Positions 17,723 to 26,750 of a stretch of 64,000 nucleotides of DNA are shown here, in pieces. Source of the DNA: Croceimicrobium sp963974215 (lineage in GTDB: Bacteria > Bacteroidota > Bacteroidia > Flavobacteriales > Schleiferiaceae); NCBI GenBank assembly GCA_963974215.1, contig CAXBBL010000001.1, forward strand, positions 372,001 through 436,000, given 5' to 3'. Within the stretch, counting starts at the first letter, position 1. Each line of letters begins with the position of its first letter. The translations under genes and the position numbers were made by a program. The notes beneath the pieces are model-generated. The model saw only the letters and a program-made list of their open reading frames with translations. It was not told where the DNA came from and did no database searches.

Positions 17723-18491
17723 ACTGAGAAGGAATGCTGTAAGGGGTGCTTAGTTTATCGCTTTTTTCCACACTTTTTATATCTAAAATCACTCGGGTGC
17801 TTTCGCTAGATAAGAATTCAATTTCCACCTGGCTAGGAAATTTGAAATCTTTAAAATCTTGATAGTCACGATACTTCACCCGAAAGGTTTTTCCAGCGGT
17901 GGGTTGTTTAATCTCTAAATAGTTAGGACGATATAAGGCGCTATTAATTTCTTGATTTACAAACTCGCTTTGTGCTTCAACAGATTGCACTTTACCACTC
18001 GGGTCGTAATTGTGAATGAGATAAGCATCGGCAATAAAAGCCTGGAAGCGCTCGCCTTTCATTTGCCAATAATTAGCGCCCAAAGCAGCCATTAAAGGCG
18101 CAAACTGAAACTCGATACCCAATTTACTAGCCATACTTTTCGGGTCGCCTTGAGAGTATTTACGTTCTAAGCGATTGTAATACGAAAAGCCTTGGGGGCT
18201 TAGAATTCCGCGGGCTATTTTTAAGCCAATAAAGGGGTCAGCAATATCAACCCAAATGAGGCTGTCTTTTATAATGCGGATCTCGTAGCGAAAGGATTGA
18301 TTGATGCTAGCACTTTGCACGCGTCCTTTACCTTTGATACTCAATCTCTCATACTGGAAAGCTTCAGCTTGAATTTTCTCTTCAAGCTTTGGTAATTTTA
18401 AATAGCGTGGCGCACCTTTCGGTAGATTGCGCTTCAAGCCGCAGCTTACCACTAAAACTGAAAGGATTAAAAGCGAGAGGGCTCTTCTCAT
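17706..18491 (-). CDS. DUF4292 lipoprotein (LolA/LolB-like fold)
   Basis: This lipoprotein has 261 residues with a type II signal peptide, LLILSVLVVSC, Cys at residue 17. The rest fits DUF4292, a Bacteroidota family with LolA/LolB-like strand order (SIKGKGRVQ, SFRYEIRIIKDSLIWVDI, FIGLKIARGILSP). A role in lipoprotein or lipid handling at the outer membrane is inferred from the fold. It overlaps the TPR gene by four bases and envC by 17, so the three genes form one operon. Confidence 0.75.
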   Translation of the reverse strand: MRRALSLLILSVLVVSCGLKRNLPKGAPRYLKLPKLEEKIQAEAFQYERLSIKGKGRVQSASINQSFRYEIRIIKDSLIWVDIADPFIGLKIARGILSPQGFSYYNRLERKYSQGDPKSMASKLGIEFQFAPLMAALGANYWQMKGERFQAFIADAYLIHNYDPSGKVQSVEAQSEFVNQEINSALYRPNYLEIKQPTAGKTFRVKYRDYQDFKDFKFPSQVEIEFLSSESTRVILDIKSVEKSDKLSTPYSIPSQYDLAP

Positions 18492-20215
18492 TGTAAGGCG
18501 TCTATTTTTTGCTGAAGACTTTTATTGCTAGGATCTTTTTCTAAGGCTAATTTATACTGAGCTAGGGCCTCTTCCGTGCGATTATTAGCCTCTAAGATTT
18601 CGGCATAGTGTTCTAGTACTTCGGCATCGTGTTTGGCATTTAAACTTAGTAATTCCTCCATTTTTTCGAGGGCTTGAGAGTAGTTCTCCTGCTTAAAAAG
18701 TATCCATGCCCAGGTATCTAGGAAAACCGGATTATTGGGGCTTAGGTTATTGCTTTTTTTACTGAGACTTAATGCCTTCTCTAGCTTTTCGCCTCTTTCA
18801 GACAGGTAATAAGCGTAATTATTTAATGCGGTGGCGTTTTCACTATTAATGGCCAGTGCCTTGTCGAAGTAGGCATCACTTTGTTGGTGATCTTCTGTAA
18901 TGTGGTAGGCCGAAGCTAATTGCAAATAGAACTCTAGCTTTAAATTCGGGTTTTGTACCACATAGTTTAAGCCGGTTTCTAGATAGGCAATAGCTTCTTC
19001 AGCATCCTTAGCCTCATTAAAAGCAATGCCTGCTAAGAGGTAGGGAAAAGCTTGATTGGGATAATAGTCTAAAGCCGCCGGCGCATCTTGGCGTAAACTA
19101 TCGAAAAGTCTATTTTGAATTTCAATCAGAAGGATTTGCTCCCAAAGTTGGTATTTCTGTTCAATCTTTAGAGCCTTCTTATAATACCCGATGGCCTCAG
19201 CGTCTTTGCCATCGCGACTTAGATAATCGCCGTACATCGCATAAATGCGCGGATCTTGCACCTCCGATTCAATAATATCGTTCAACATCAAATAGGCTTC
19301 CTTAGCAAGGGTGCTATCCTTTACAGAAGCATCGAATAAACTCAATAAAACGCCAATTTTACGTTCCACATCAAGACGTGGACTTTGCATAGCCTTGCGC
19401 AGATGATGCAGAGAAGCTTCCTTGTTGTTGACCTGACGATAGTAGTTAGCCAGGTCCAAATGGGGGCGTGGATCGTTACTGTCTATATCTACCATTTTAT
19501 GGTAAATCGCGAGGGCCTCACTATTGCGACCATTAATTTGGTAGAGTTGCCCCAGCGCGCCGTAGTTATCGAGGTTATTGGGTTCTCTATCAATTAATTG
19601 CTGAATGGCAGCGGCGGCACCTTCTATATCATTAGCCTGAAGATGAGCCACTTTTTTCAACTCTATTAAAGACTCAACCGGTCCGAGCGTATTTTCGATG
19701 GTATCAATATGCGCAAGGGCCAACTCAATTTGATCTTCCTCTAGGTAAGCTTGTGCTAGTTCAAAGCGGAAATCTAAATTTTCACGATCATTTTCCAGCA
19801 GTTTTTGATAGATGATTAACTGCTTATCGTGTAATTGTGCTTGCTTGTAAATTGCCGCACAAAGAAGCTTATACCAATGGTTTTCCGAATCGAGTTCCAT
19901 CGCTCTTTCCGCATAAAAAAGAGCATTATTTTGATCATCGTTTGCAATAGCTAGCTGGGCTAACTCGTAGCAAACGGTGGCATTTTCGGAGTCGATACGA
20001 TAGAGTTCCCCAAAGAGGGCTTCTGCCTTTTCGCTTTCGCCGCGCAATTTAAAGTTTTGTGCCGCGAAAAAATTTTCATTAAAAAGCCTAAGCCTTTCCC
20101 CCTTGAGCTTACTCTGGGCAGAAAGGCTTAAGCTAAATGATATAAGTACTAAAAGGAATAGAGATTTATTCCAAAACGCTGTAATCGCCAATAGATATTT
20201 CTGTGAAGTTGCCAT
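18488..20215 (-). CDS. Secreted tetratricopeptide-repeat protein
   Basis: This protein has about 575 residues with a signal peptide (KSLFLLVLISFSLSLSAQ) and at least twelve TPR-like helical pairs, for example NPRPHLDLANYYRQVNNKEA and ATALNNYAYYLSERGEKLEKAL. It is probably a periplasmic scaffold. The start is uncertain: I take the ATG at 20215. A TTG at 20236 lies upstream and another in-frame TTG eight codons downstream is also possible. All candidates overlap the end of the nucleotidyltransferase gene, so translation is likely coupled. Confidence 0.82.
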   Translation of the reverse strand: MATSQKYLLAITAFWNKSLFLLVLISFSLSLSAQSKLKGERLRLFNENFFAAQNFKLRGESEKAEALFGELYRIDSENATVCYELAQLAIANDDQNNALFYAERAMELDSENHWYKLLCAAIYKQAQLHDKQLIIYQKLLENDRENLDFRFELAQAYLEEDQIELALAHIDTIENTLGPVESLIELKKVAHLQANDIEGAAAAIQQLIDREPNNLDNYGALGQLYQINGRNSEALAIYHKMVDIDSNDPRPHLDLANYYRQVNNKEASLHHLRKAMQSPRLDVERKIGVLLSLFDASVKDSTLAKEAYLMLNDIIESEVQDPRIYAMYGDYLSRDGKDAEAIGYYKKALKIEQKYQLWEQILLIEIQNRLFDSLRQDAPAALDYYPNQAFPYLLAGIAFNEAKDAEEAIAYLETGLNYVVQNPNLKLEFYLQLASAYHITEDHQQSDAYFDKALAINSENATALNNYAYYLSERGEKLEKALSLSKKSNNLSPNNPVFLDTWAWILFKQENYSQALEKMEELLSLNAKHDAEVLEHYAEILEANNRTEEALAQYKLALEKDPSNKSLQQKIDALQ

Positions 20216-21170
20216 TAAACTTGGCTTTGTTTCCAATCATTGAATTTTTAAGGGTGGCATTGCTAATTTCACTGTCTTCTTGAATTAAAACATCTTCAAG
20301 GTGCGAATCTTTAACTACCGTATTTTTACCAACGCTTACACGTGGACCAACAGTTGAGTTTATAATTTTCGCGCCAGCAGCGATATAACAAGGCTCAATA
20401 ATTTTACTGTTCTCAATAGTAGCCTCGTCGCTCACTAGTTTCTCATCATCTTTAATGAAACCGAGAATTTTACCATTCGTTTCTAGGGTAACCGCTTTAT
20501 TACCGCAGTCCATCCATTCGTTAACGGTACCCGAGGTAAACTTACTACCCTTGGCTTTCATGTTTTCAAGAGCATTGGTAAGTTGATACTCGCCTTTGTC
20601 TTTAATGTCGTTATCTAAAAGATATTGTAATTCGCTGCGTAAATATTCGCCATCATTAAAATAGTAAATACCGATAATGGCCTCGTCTGAAACAAAAGTC
20701 TCGGGCTTTTCAACAAAGTCGGTAATAATGCCGTTATCATCTTTTTTAACCACACCAAAAGCAGCGGGATTTTCTACTCTTTTGGTCCAAATTACACCGT
20801 CGTTTTCTACGTCTAAGCTAAAATCGGCACGGAAAAGCGTATCTGCGAAAGCAACTACTACATTACCGCTTAAAGATTCTTTAGCACAAAGAATAGCATG
20901 CGCGGTGCCTAAGGGTTTGTCTTGGTAAAAGATACTGCCTTTAGCTCCTAAAGAAGAAGCAATATTTTTAAGATCGTTTTCTACAGCCTCGCCAAAATCA
21001 CCAATTATAAAGGCAATTTCTTCTACTTTTTGTCCCGCTACTTTAACAATGTCTTCTACCAACCGTTGCACAATAGGCTTGCCGGCGATAGGGATTAAGG
21101 GTTTTGGAATGGTTAAAGTATGAGGTCTTAAGCGGCTGCCACGGCCGGCCATTGGAACGATAATTTTCAT
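20166..21170 (-). CDS. Sugar-phosphate nucleotidyltransferase with left-handed beta-helix tail
   Basis: This is a nucleotide-sugar pyrophosphorylase of 334 residues. The N-terminal signature VPMAGRGSRLRPHTLTIPKP (residues 5-24) is the NTP-binding loop. VVAFADTLF replaces the metal-binding Asp strand and VEKPE is the sugar-phosphate loop. Residues about 240-330 are hexapeptide repeats (IIEPCYIAAGAKI, STVGPRVSVGKNTVV). It could be a glucose-1-phosphate thymidylyltransferase or mannose-1-phosphate guanylyltransferase, and the motifs do not decide. The adjacent flippase gene suggests cell-surface polysaccharide. Confidence 0.88.
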   Translation of the reverse strand: MKIIVPMAGRGSRLRPHTLTIPKPLIPIAGKPIVQRLVEDIVKVAGQKVEEIAFIIGDFGEAVENDLKNIASSLGAKGSIFYQDKPLGTAHAILCAKESLSGNVVVAFADTLFRADFSLDVENDGVIWTKRVENPAAFGVVKKDDNGIITDFVEKPETFVSDEAIIGIYYFNDGEYLRSELQYLLDNDIKDKGEYQLTNALENMKAKGSKFTSGTVNEWMDCGNKAVTLETNGKILGFIKDDEKLVSDEATIENSKIIEPCYIAAGAKIINSTVGPRVSVGKNTVVKDSHLEDVLIQEDSEISNATLKNSMIGNKAKFNGNFTEISIGDYSVLE

Positions 21171-21263
21171 GTTCTAATTCTTTGTTTGAATGCAATAAAC
21201 AATGTTAGTTACAAAAATGCAGTTTGCCTAAAAATCAGGCTACTTTATTGTTAAAAATCAGTG

Positions 21264-21701
21264 CTATTTTTTTCCGGTACTGCCGAAGCCGCCTGCGCCT
21301 CTTTCGGTTTCATCTAAGCTTTCGCTTAAGGCCCATTCGATTCGGTTGTATTGGGCTATTACCAACTGGGCAATTCTTTCGCCTGGGGCAATGCTAACCG
21401 TTTCATTACTAAGGTTTACTAGTATTACTCCGATCTCACCCCGGTAGTCTGCATCAATTGTCCCCGGGGCATTTAATACGCTAATACCTTGTTTGTAGGC
21501 CAAGCCGCTACGCGGGCGAACTTGGGCTTCATAGCCTGGTTCTAGTGCCATGTAAAGTCCGGTCTTAACCAAGGCTCTTTCCAAGGGTTTTAAGATGAGC
21601 GTCTCCTCTAAAACCGCTTGTAAATCTAGGCCAGCAGAGCCAGCTGTTTGGTAGCGAGGTAAGGGGTAGCCCGATTTATTAATTACTTTAACTGTTGTCA
21701 T
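21264..21701 (-). CDS. dut: dUTP diphosphatase
   Basis: This is a trimeric dUTPase that hydrolyses dUTP to dUMP, keeping uracil out of DNA and supplying dTMP synthesis. All five motifs are present in 145 residues: AGSAGLDL (20-27), PRSGLA (63-68), GTIDADYRGEI with catalytic D83, GERIAQLVI, and the C-terminal RGAGGFGSTGK. It overlaps the flippase gene by 14 bases. Confidence 0.97.
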   Translation of the reverse strand: MTTVKVINKSGYPLPRYQTAGSAGLDLQAVLEETLILKPLERALVKTGLYMALEPGYEAQVRPRSGLAYKQGISVLNAPGTIDADYRGEIGVILVNLSNETVSIAPGERIAQLVIAQYNRIEWALSESLDETERGAGGFGSTGKK

Positions 21702-23160
21702 TTTTTCGCAAGTTTAAAATAGCACGTCCGTCTATCCACAGCATATAAAGGAGATAGAGGCTAAAAATAATAAGCCCAGGCCAAAAGCGAGCATCAAAAA
21801 CATGATAGCTTAAATATGCGCCAATTAAGGCCAAGCCAAGATACATTCCAATGGTGCGCACGGGAAATTTTATCGGATCGTGTTTTTGATTGAGGTAATA
21901 GGAGTAGGCGGTCATGGCAGCATAGCTGATCAGGGTGGCCCAAGCCGCTCCTGTATAGCCGTATTTAGGCACCAATAATAGGTTAAAGCTAATGGTAAAG
22001 GCTAGTCCGAAAAAGGAAATATAAGCACCCATGCGGGTTTTGTTTTTTAGCTTATACCAAATGTTGAGGTTGAAATTAATTCCTAAAAGAAGGTTTGCAA
22101 AAAGTAATACGGGCACAATATCCCAGCCTTCCCAGTATTTCTCATCAATAAAATGACTCCATTTTAATATCGAAGTGAAACTTACCAGGCCTAAAAAGAT
22201 CAGCGACTGAATCATTACGAAATACTTTAGTACACGTGCCATATTGTTTTTGATGTTGCCTTCTCCTGAAAAGAAAAACGGTTCTGCGGCAAAGCGAAAA
22301 GCTTGGATGAAAAGCATCATGAAAGTAGCGATCTTCATCATGGCTCCGAAAATTCCCATGGCCACATCGTTTTCTCCTTCGGGTAGTAGGTATTTCATAA
22401 ACTGGAACTGCGCCTTCTCGTTACTTATCCCCGCAAGGAAACCAATAACTAAGGGGCTGGTGTAAATAAGTAGCTCCTTTAAAAGCGCGGGCTTAAGCTT
22501 AAAGCGGATCTGAAAGTAATCAGGCAAAAAGAGCAAAATCATAAAGCCATTACCAATTAAATTGGCAATAAAAACATAGGCCACGCCCCAGTCAGGTTGA
22601 TACAAAAATTGTAGTGTTTTGGGTAGGAGGTCTTGCTCGTTTAGATAGGGTAAGAGTAAGAAGAAAATAAGGTTTAGAGAGACCATTAGAGCAATAGCAC
22701 CTAAGCGAATGGCGAGGAAGCGTAGGGGTTTGTTTTCGGCTCTAAGCTTGGCGAAGGGCACTGCGGCGAGGGCGTCCATCGCTACAATAAGTAGCATCCA
22801 AAGAATGAAGTAAGGTCGGTCGGCGAACTGCAAAGTTTCTGCTATGGGCTCCAAAAAGATGATGGTAAAGACAATTAGAATTACCGAGAGGGCTAGGGTG
22901 AAGAGTACAGTATGGCTAAAAATATCGCGGCCGGCGTACTTTTTATCGTTGTAAAAGCGAAAAAAGGCGGTTTCCATTCCAAAAGTTAAAACCACCATTA
23001 AAAAGGCAATCATGGAGTAAATGTCGTTGAGTACCCCGTACTCAGCCTTGTCGATGATCCCAGTATGTAAGGGAGTTAAGGCAAAATTCAGCAAGCGCGC
23101 CAAAATGGTGGTTAAACCATAAATAACAGTTTGTGAGGCGAGTTTTTTTAGTGTCGACAT
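21688..23160 (-). CDS. Oligosaccharide flippase / polysaccharide biosynthesis protein
   Basis: This is a MOP-superfamily membrane protein of 490 residues with about 14 helices. It starts in the typical way (SQTVIYGLTTILARLLNF, TPLHTGIIDKAEYGVLNDIY) and has the C-terminal polysaccharide-biosynthesis region. It probably flips lipid-linked sugar units to the periplasm. It sits upstream of dut and the nucleotidyltransferase on the same strand. The exact glycan is not deducible. Confidence 0.88.
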   Translation of the reverse strand: MSTLKKLASQTVIYGLTTILARLLNFALTPLHTGIIDKAEYGVLNDIYSMIAFLMVVLTFGMETAFFRFYNDKKYAGRDIFSHTVLFTLALSVILIVFTIIFLEPIAETLQFADRPYFILWMLLIVAMDALAAVPFAKLRAENKPLRFLAIRLGAIALMVSLNLIFFLLLPYLNEQDLLPKTLQFLYQPDWGVAYVFIANLIGNGFMILLFLPDYFQIRFKLKPALLKELLIYTSPLVIGFLAGISNEKAQFQFMKYLLPEGENDVAMGIFGAMMKIATFMMLFIQAFRFAAEPFFFSGEGNIKNNMARVLKYFVMIQSLIFLGLVSFTSILKWSHFIDEKYWEGWDIVPVLLFANLLLGINFNLNIWYKLKNKTRMGAYISFFGLAFTISFNLLLVPKYGYTGAAWATLISYAAMTAYSYYLNQKHDPIKFPVRTIGMYLGLALIGAYLSYHVFDARFWPGLIIFSLYLLYMLWIDGRAILNLRKNDNS

Positions 23161-23267
23161 TGCTTTTGCTAGAAGTGTAAAAGTATATTTTCAAAGATTG
23201 AGTTTTGCCCTAAGCTGATCTATTTCTGAACCTTTGTATTAACAAAAGATTGCCCTGCGCAATTCTT

Positions 23268-23275
23268 TATCTTTG
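23268..23275 (+). promoter_or_regulatory. Predicted -7 element of the M28 peptidase gene
   Basis: TATCTTTG matches TAnnTTTG exactly, 18 bases before the ATG at 23294. A TTG at 23250-23252 lies upstream, but the spacing (15) is shorter than usual. This leaves little room for the TTG at 23273 to be the start codon. Confidence 0.45.
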
Positions 23276-23293
23276 GCGCAAATTAAAATACCT

Positions 23294-24973
23294 ATGATAA
23301 GAAAGATTGCTCTCTTTATCTTAATTGGCTTCGGCTTAAACGCGCAAAACCACGAGTGTTACGAATTGCCGGCTGCGAGTTTAGAAGATATAAAGAACGA
23401 CGTATTTTATTTAGCTTCCGATGACTTAGAAGGTCGCCTGCCTGGCACCAACGGGGAAAAATTAGCCCGCCAACATATCCTTAGAGTTTTTAAATCCTAT
23501 GCTTTAGAGCCAGTAATTTCCGGCTCTTTTGAGCAAGAGTTTAGTGTGCCTAATCGGGTACTGCGTATGGAAGGCCTTAACACCTTCACGTATAAAAAAG
23601 AGGCTTTGAAGATAGATGAGGATTTTTATCCGGTAGCCTACTCAAACAGCGGAAAACTGAGTGGCGAAACCGAGTATGTCTCTTTTGGTATTGAAAGCGA
23701 AGAGCTGGAACGCGATGATATCGACGATAAAGAGGTAAAGGGCAAGATTGCCGTTTTAGAAATAAGCTCCCCCGATGGTATCCATCCGCATTCGAAATAC
23801 ATGCAATGGCATGACATTGCGAAGCGTGTGAAACTGCTCAAAGAAAAAGGAGCAACAGCGGTATTATTGGTGAAAACTAAAGGCAATGCAAACTCTCCCG
23901 AGTCGGAGTTTAAAAGTTTACAGTCTTGTGGTTTACCCGTAATCTATATTCGCAACGAAAAGATTGCCAAGAAATTAAGAAGGAAACGCGATGTAAGCCT
24001 TGAAGTGCGCCTAAAAGAGTTTCGCGATATCACTTATAATATGGCTGGCTTGATAAATAATGCGGCACCGCAAACGATAATTATTGGAGCTCACTACGAT
24101 CACTTGGGCTATGGCGGGCCGAGCTCGCGCTATCGCGGTGACGCGGAGGAACAAATTCATAATGGGGCAGACGATAATGCCAGTGGTGTAGCGGGTTTGC
24201 TTAGTTTGGTGCGTTTCCTTTCTCGCACGGAAGACGCGAGCTTTCGCGGCTTTAACTATCTCTTTGTGGCCTTCTCAGCTGAAGAGATGGGCCTTTTAGG
24301 ATCGAAGTACTTCACCCAACAGATCAAAAAAATACCCAATTTGCGGTATAGCTATATGATGAATATGGATATGATTGGTAGAATGGATGATAATGTCTTG
24401 GCTATTAACGGCGTAGGAACCTCTCCCCTTTGGCCCGAAATAGTTAACCCCATTACCTGTGACTTAACCTTGCAATTAAGCGAAAGCGGCGTGGGGCCAA
24501 GTGATCACACCAATTTTTACTATTTAAATATGCCGGTTCTGCATTTCTTTACAGGAACGCATGAAGATTATCATACGCCCGACGATGATGCCGAGAAAAT
24601 TAATATTAAAGGGATTTTTAGTACTCTAAACCTGATGGTCTCAATTATTCGTAATAGCCCAGTAGGTACTGCTTTACCTTTTACAAGCACGAAAGTGGAA
24701 AGCACGAAAGCCCCAAAATTTTCGGTAACCTTAGGGGTTATGCCCGACTACCTTTTCCAAGGACAGGGAATGAAAATTGACGGGGTAACTAAGGGTAAGC
24801 CTGGAGAAGGCGCTGGATTACAAGCAGGCGATATTATTACTCAACTTGGCGATGTTCAGGTGTCTAATATGCAAAGCTATATGGAAGCCCTTTCTAAATT
24901 ACAGAAAGGCGAAAGCGCCACTTTGCTCTATAAAAGAGACGCTGAGGTATTAAGTGCTATTGTTCAATTTTAA
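23294..24973 (+). CDS. Secreted M28 family aminopeptidase with PA and PDZ domains
   Basis: This protein has 559 residues with a short signal peptide (IRKIALFILIGFGLNAQ). A PA-domain insert lies around residues 110-245. The M28 catalytic core follows: GAHYDHLGYGG, GADDNASGV, EEMGLLGSKYF, MDMIGR and HEDYHTPDD supply the two-zinc ligands and the catalytic Glu. A PDZ domain closes the protein (KPGEGAGLQAGDIITQLG). It probably trims peptides in the periplasm or outside the cell. gpsA begins ten bases after the stop. Confidence 0.9.
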   Translation: MIRKIALFILIGFGLNAQNHECYELPAASLEDIKNDVFYLASDDLEGRLPGTNGEKLARQHILRVFKSYALEPVISGSFEQEFSVPNRVLRMEGLNTFTYKKEALKIDEDFYPVAYSNSGKLSGETEYVSFGIESEELERDDIDDKEVKGKIAVLEISSPDGIHPHSKYMQWHDIAKRVKLLKEKGATAVLLVKTKGNANSPESEFKSLQSCGLPVIYIRNEKIAKKLRRKRDVSLEVRLKEFRDITYNMAGLINNAAPQTIIIGAHYDHLGYGGPSSRYRGDAEEQIHNGADDNASGVAGLLSLVRFLSRTEDASFRGFNYLFVAFSAEEMGLLGSKYFTQQIKKIPNLRYSYMMNMDMIGRMDDNVLAINGVGTSPLWPEIVNPITCDLTLQLSESGVGPSDHTNFYYLNMPVLHFFTGTHEDYHTPDDDAEKINIKGIFSTLNLMVSIIRNSPVGTALPFTSTKVESTKAPKFSVTLGVMPDYLFQGQGMKIDGVTKGKPGEGAGLQAGDIITQLGDVQVSNMQSYMEALSKLQKGESATLLYKRDAEVLSAIVQF

Positions 24974-24983
24974 GATTTAAAAG

Positions 24984-25967
24984 ATGAATATTGCTGTAAT
25001 TGGCGGAGGAAGCTGGGCAACCGCTTTGGTTAAAATTTTTACCGAGAATAGCGATTATGTAGGTTGGTGGATGCGTGATGAAGCCAATGTGATGCACATT
25101 AAAAAGTATCATAACAATAATAAATATCTAAGCTCGGTGGAACTACAAACCGAGAAAATCGATATCTCAACCGACATTAACCAAATCGTTAAGCAAGCGG
25201 AAATTTTGGTTTTTGCTATTCCTTCCGCTTTTCTGAAATCTTCGCTTAGCGATTTAACGATTGATATAAGTACAAAGAAGGTTTTTAGTGCGATAAAAGG
25301 GATTGTACCCGATGAAAACCTCATTGTAGGTGAGTTTTTCCATCAAAAATATGGGGTGCCCATAGAGAGTATTGGCGTTATAACTGGTCCTTGCCATGCA
25401 GAAGAGGTAGCCCTTGAAAGGCTAAGCTATTTAACCGTAGCGGCTAAAAATAAGGAGCAGGCCGCGTACTTGGCCAAACGCATGGATTGTGATTTTATCA
25501 ATACCACCATTTCCGACGATATTTATGGCACCGAATACGCAGCTGTATTGAAGAATATTTACGCCTTGGCCGCAGGAATTTGCCACGGCTTAGGTTATGG
25601 TGATAATTTCCAAGCGGTATTAGTTAGTAATGCCATCCGCGAAATGAAGCGTTTCATTAAAGAGGTACATCCCATGAAACGTGACATTAATAATTCGGCT
25701 TATTTGGGTGACTTATTGGTGACCGCCTATTCTCAGTTTTCGCGTAATCGCACTTTTGGAAATATGATTGGCAAAGGCTACACGGTGCGCAGTGCCATGT
25801 TAGAAATGAATATGGTGGCGGAAGGTTATTATGCCGCGGCCCTAATTAGAGAAGTTCGTAAGGAAAAGGAAATTAAAATGCCGATAGCAGATTCGGTGTA
25901 TAAAATCCTCTACGAAAACAAAAACCCTAAAAAGCTAATGGCCAAGCTTACCAGTAAGTTGAATTAG
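24984..25967 (+). CDS. gpsA: Glycerol-3-phosphate dehydrogenase [NAD(P)+]
   Basis: This enzyme reduces dihydroxyacetone phosphate to sn-glycerol 3-phosphate for phospholipid synthesis. The dinucleotide motif IAVIGGGSWATAL is at residues 3-15, GPCHAEEV at 136-142, the catalytic K190 is in YAAVLKNIYALAAG, and GDLLVTAYSQFSRNRTFG binds substrate. The length of 327 residues is normal. It is followed seven bases later by the nitroreductase gene. Confidence 0.95.
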   Translation: MNIAVIGGGSWATALVKIFTENSDYVGWWMRDEANVMHIKKYHNNNKYLSSVELQTEKIDISTDINQIVKQAEILVFAIPSAFLKSSLSDLTIDISTKKVFSAIKGIVPDENLIVGEFFHQKYGVPIESIGVITGPCHAEEVALERLSYLTVAAKNKEQAAYLAKRMDCDFINTTISDDIYGTEYAAVLKNIYALAAGICHGLGYGDNFQAVLVSNAIREMKRFIKEVHPMKRDINNSAYLGDLLVTAYSQFSRNRTFGNMIGKGYTVRSAMLEMNMVAEGYYAAALIREVRKEKEIKMPIADSVYKILYENKNPKKLMAKLTSKLN

Positions 25968-25974
25968 AATAGCC

Positions 25975-26652
25975 ATGGAAAAGGATTCTTCATCGCCACA
26001 GTTTATCGACTATAAAAGGACCAAACCTAGCTTTCAATCCATCTTGGAAGAAAGTAAAAGCCTGAATGATCTTTATCAAGAACGTCGCAGTTGCCGCTAT
26101 TTTTCCTCGCAAAAGGTCGAGAAAGAAGTGATTGAGAATCTCTTTCGTATCGCCGCATCTGCCCCGAGCGGGGCCCACAAGCAGCCATGGCACTTTGTGG
26201 CGATTAGCGACCCTATCTTAAAAAAGAAGATTAGAGAAGCCGCCGAAAAAGAAGAACGTGCCTTTTACGAAGGGCGGGCTAGTGAGGAGTGGCTAAAAGA
26301 TTTAAAACCCATTGGCACCAACGCCCATAAAGAGTTTTTAGAAACCGCACCGTGGTTAATAGTAGTCTTTAAGCGCAGTTATGATGTTTCCCCGCAAGGC
26401 GAAAAATCGAAGAATTATTACGTGAACGAGTCGGTCGGTATTGCTAGCGGTTTTCTCATCAGCGCCATTCATCATTTAGGCCTATCTACCCTCACGCATA
26501 CACCCAGCCCAATGAACTTTTTAAGCGAAATTTTGGAGCGACCAGCAGAGGAAAAGCCTTTCCTTTTGCTACCGGTAGGTTACGCTTCTGCAGATGCCCA
26601 GGTACCCAATTTACAGCGTAAATCACTAGATGAGATCAGTGAATTTCACTGA
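25975..26652 (+). CDS. Nitroreductase-fold flavoprotein, iodotyrosine-deiodinase-like
   Basis: This is an FMN-dependent nitroreductase-family protein of 225 residues. RRSCRYFSSQKV and AASAPSGAHKQPWHFV are the FMN-binding segments. The active-site lid carries E94, Y98 and K119 with the same spacing (4 and 21) as E157, Y161 and K182 of human iodotyrosine deiodinase, which bind the halotyrosine zwitterion. This favours a reductive dehalogenase of halogenated tyrosines over a generic nitroreductase. It has no membrane anchor. It is co-transcribed with gpsA by position only. Confidence 0.85.
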   Translation: MEKDSSSPQFIDYKRTKPSFQSILEESKSLNDLYQERRSCRYFSSQKVEKEVIENLFRIAASAPSGAHKQPWHFVAISDPILKKKIREAAEKEERAFYEGRASEEWLKDLKPIGTNAHKEFLETAPWLIVVFKRSYDVSPQGEKSKNYYVNESVGIASGFLISAIHHLGLSTLTHTPSPMNFLSEILERPAEEKPFLLLPVGYASADAQVPNLQRKSLDEISEFH

Positions 26653-26750
26653 CCTAGAAGATTATAACTGGAAAGCACACTTTTTTTTGCTAAATTTTCG
26701 CCTCACTTTCTTTTAATTATCATATTTGAAAGTTGATAGGGGGAAAAACG

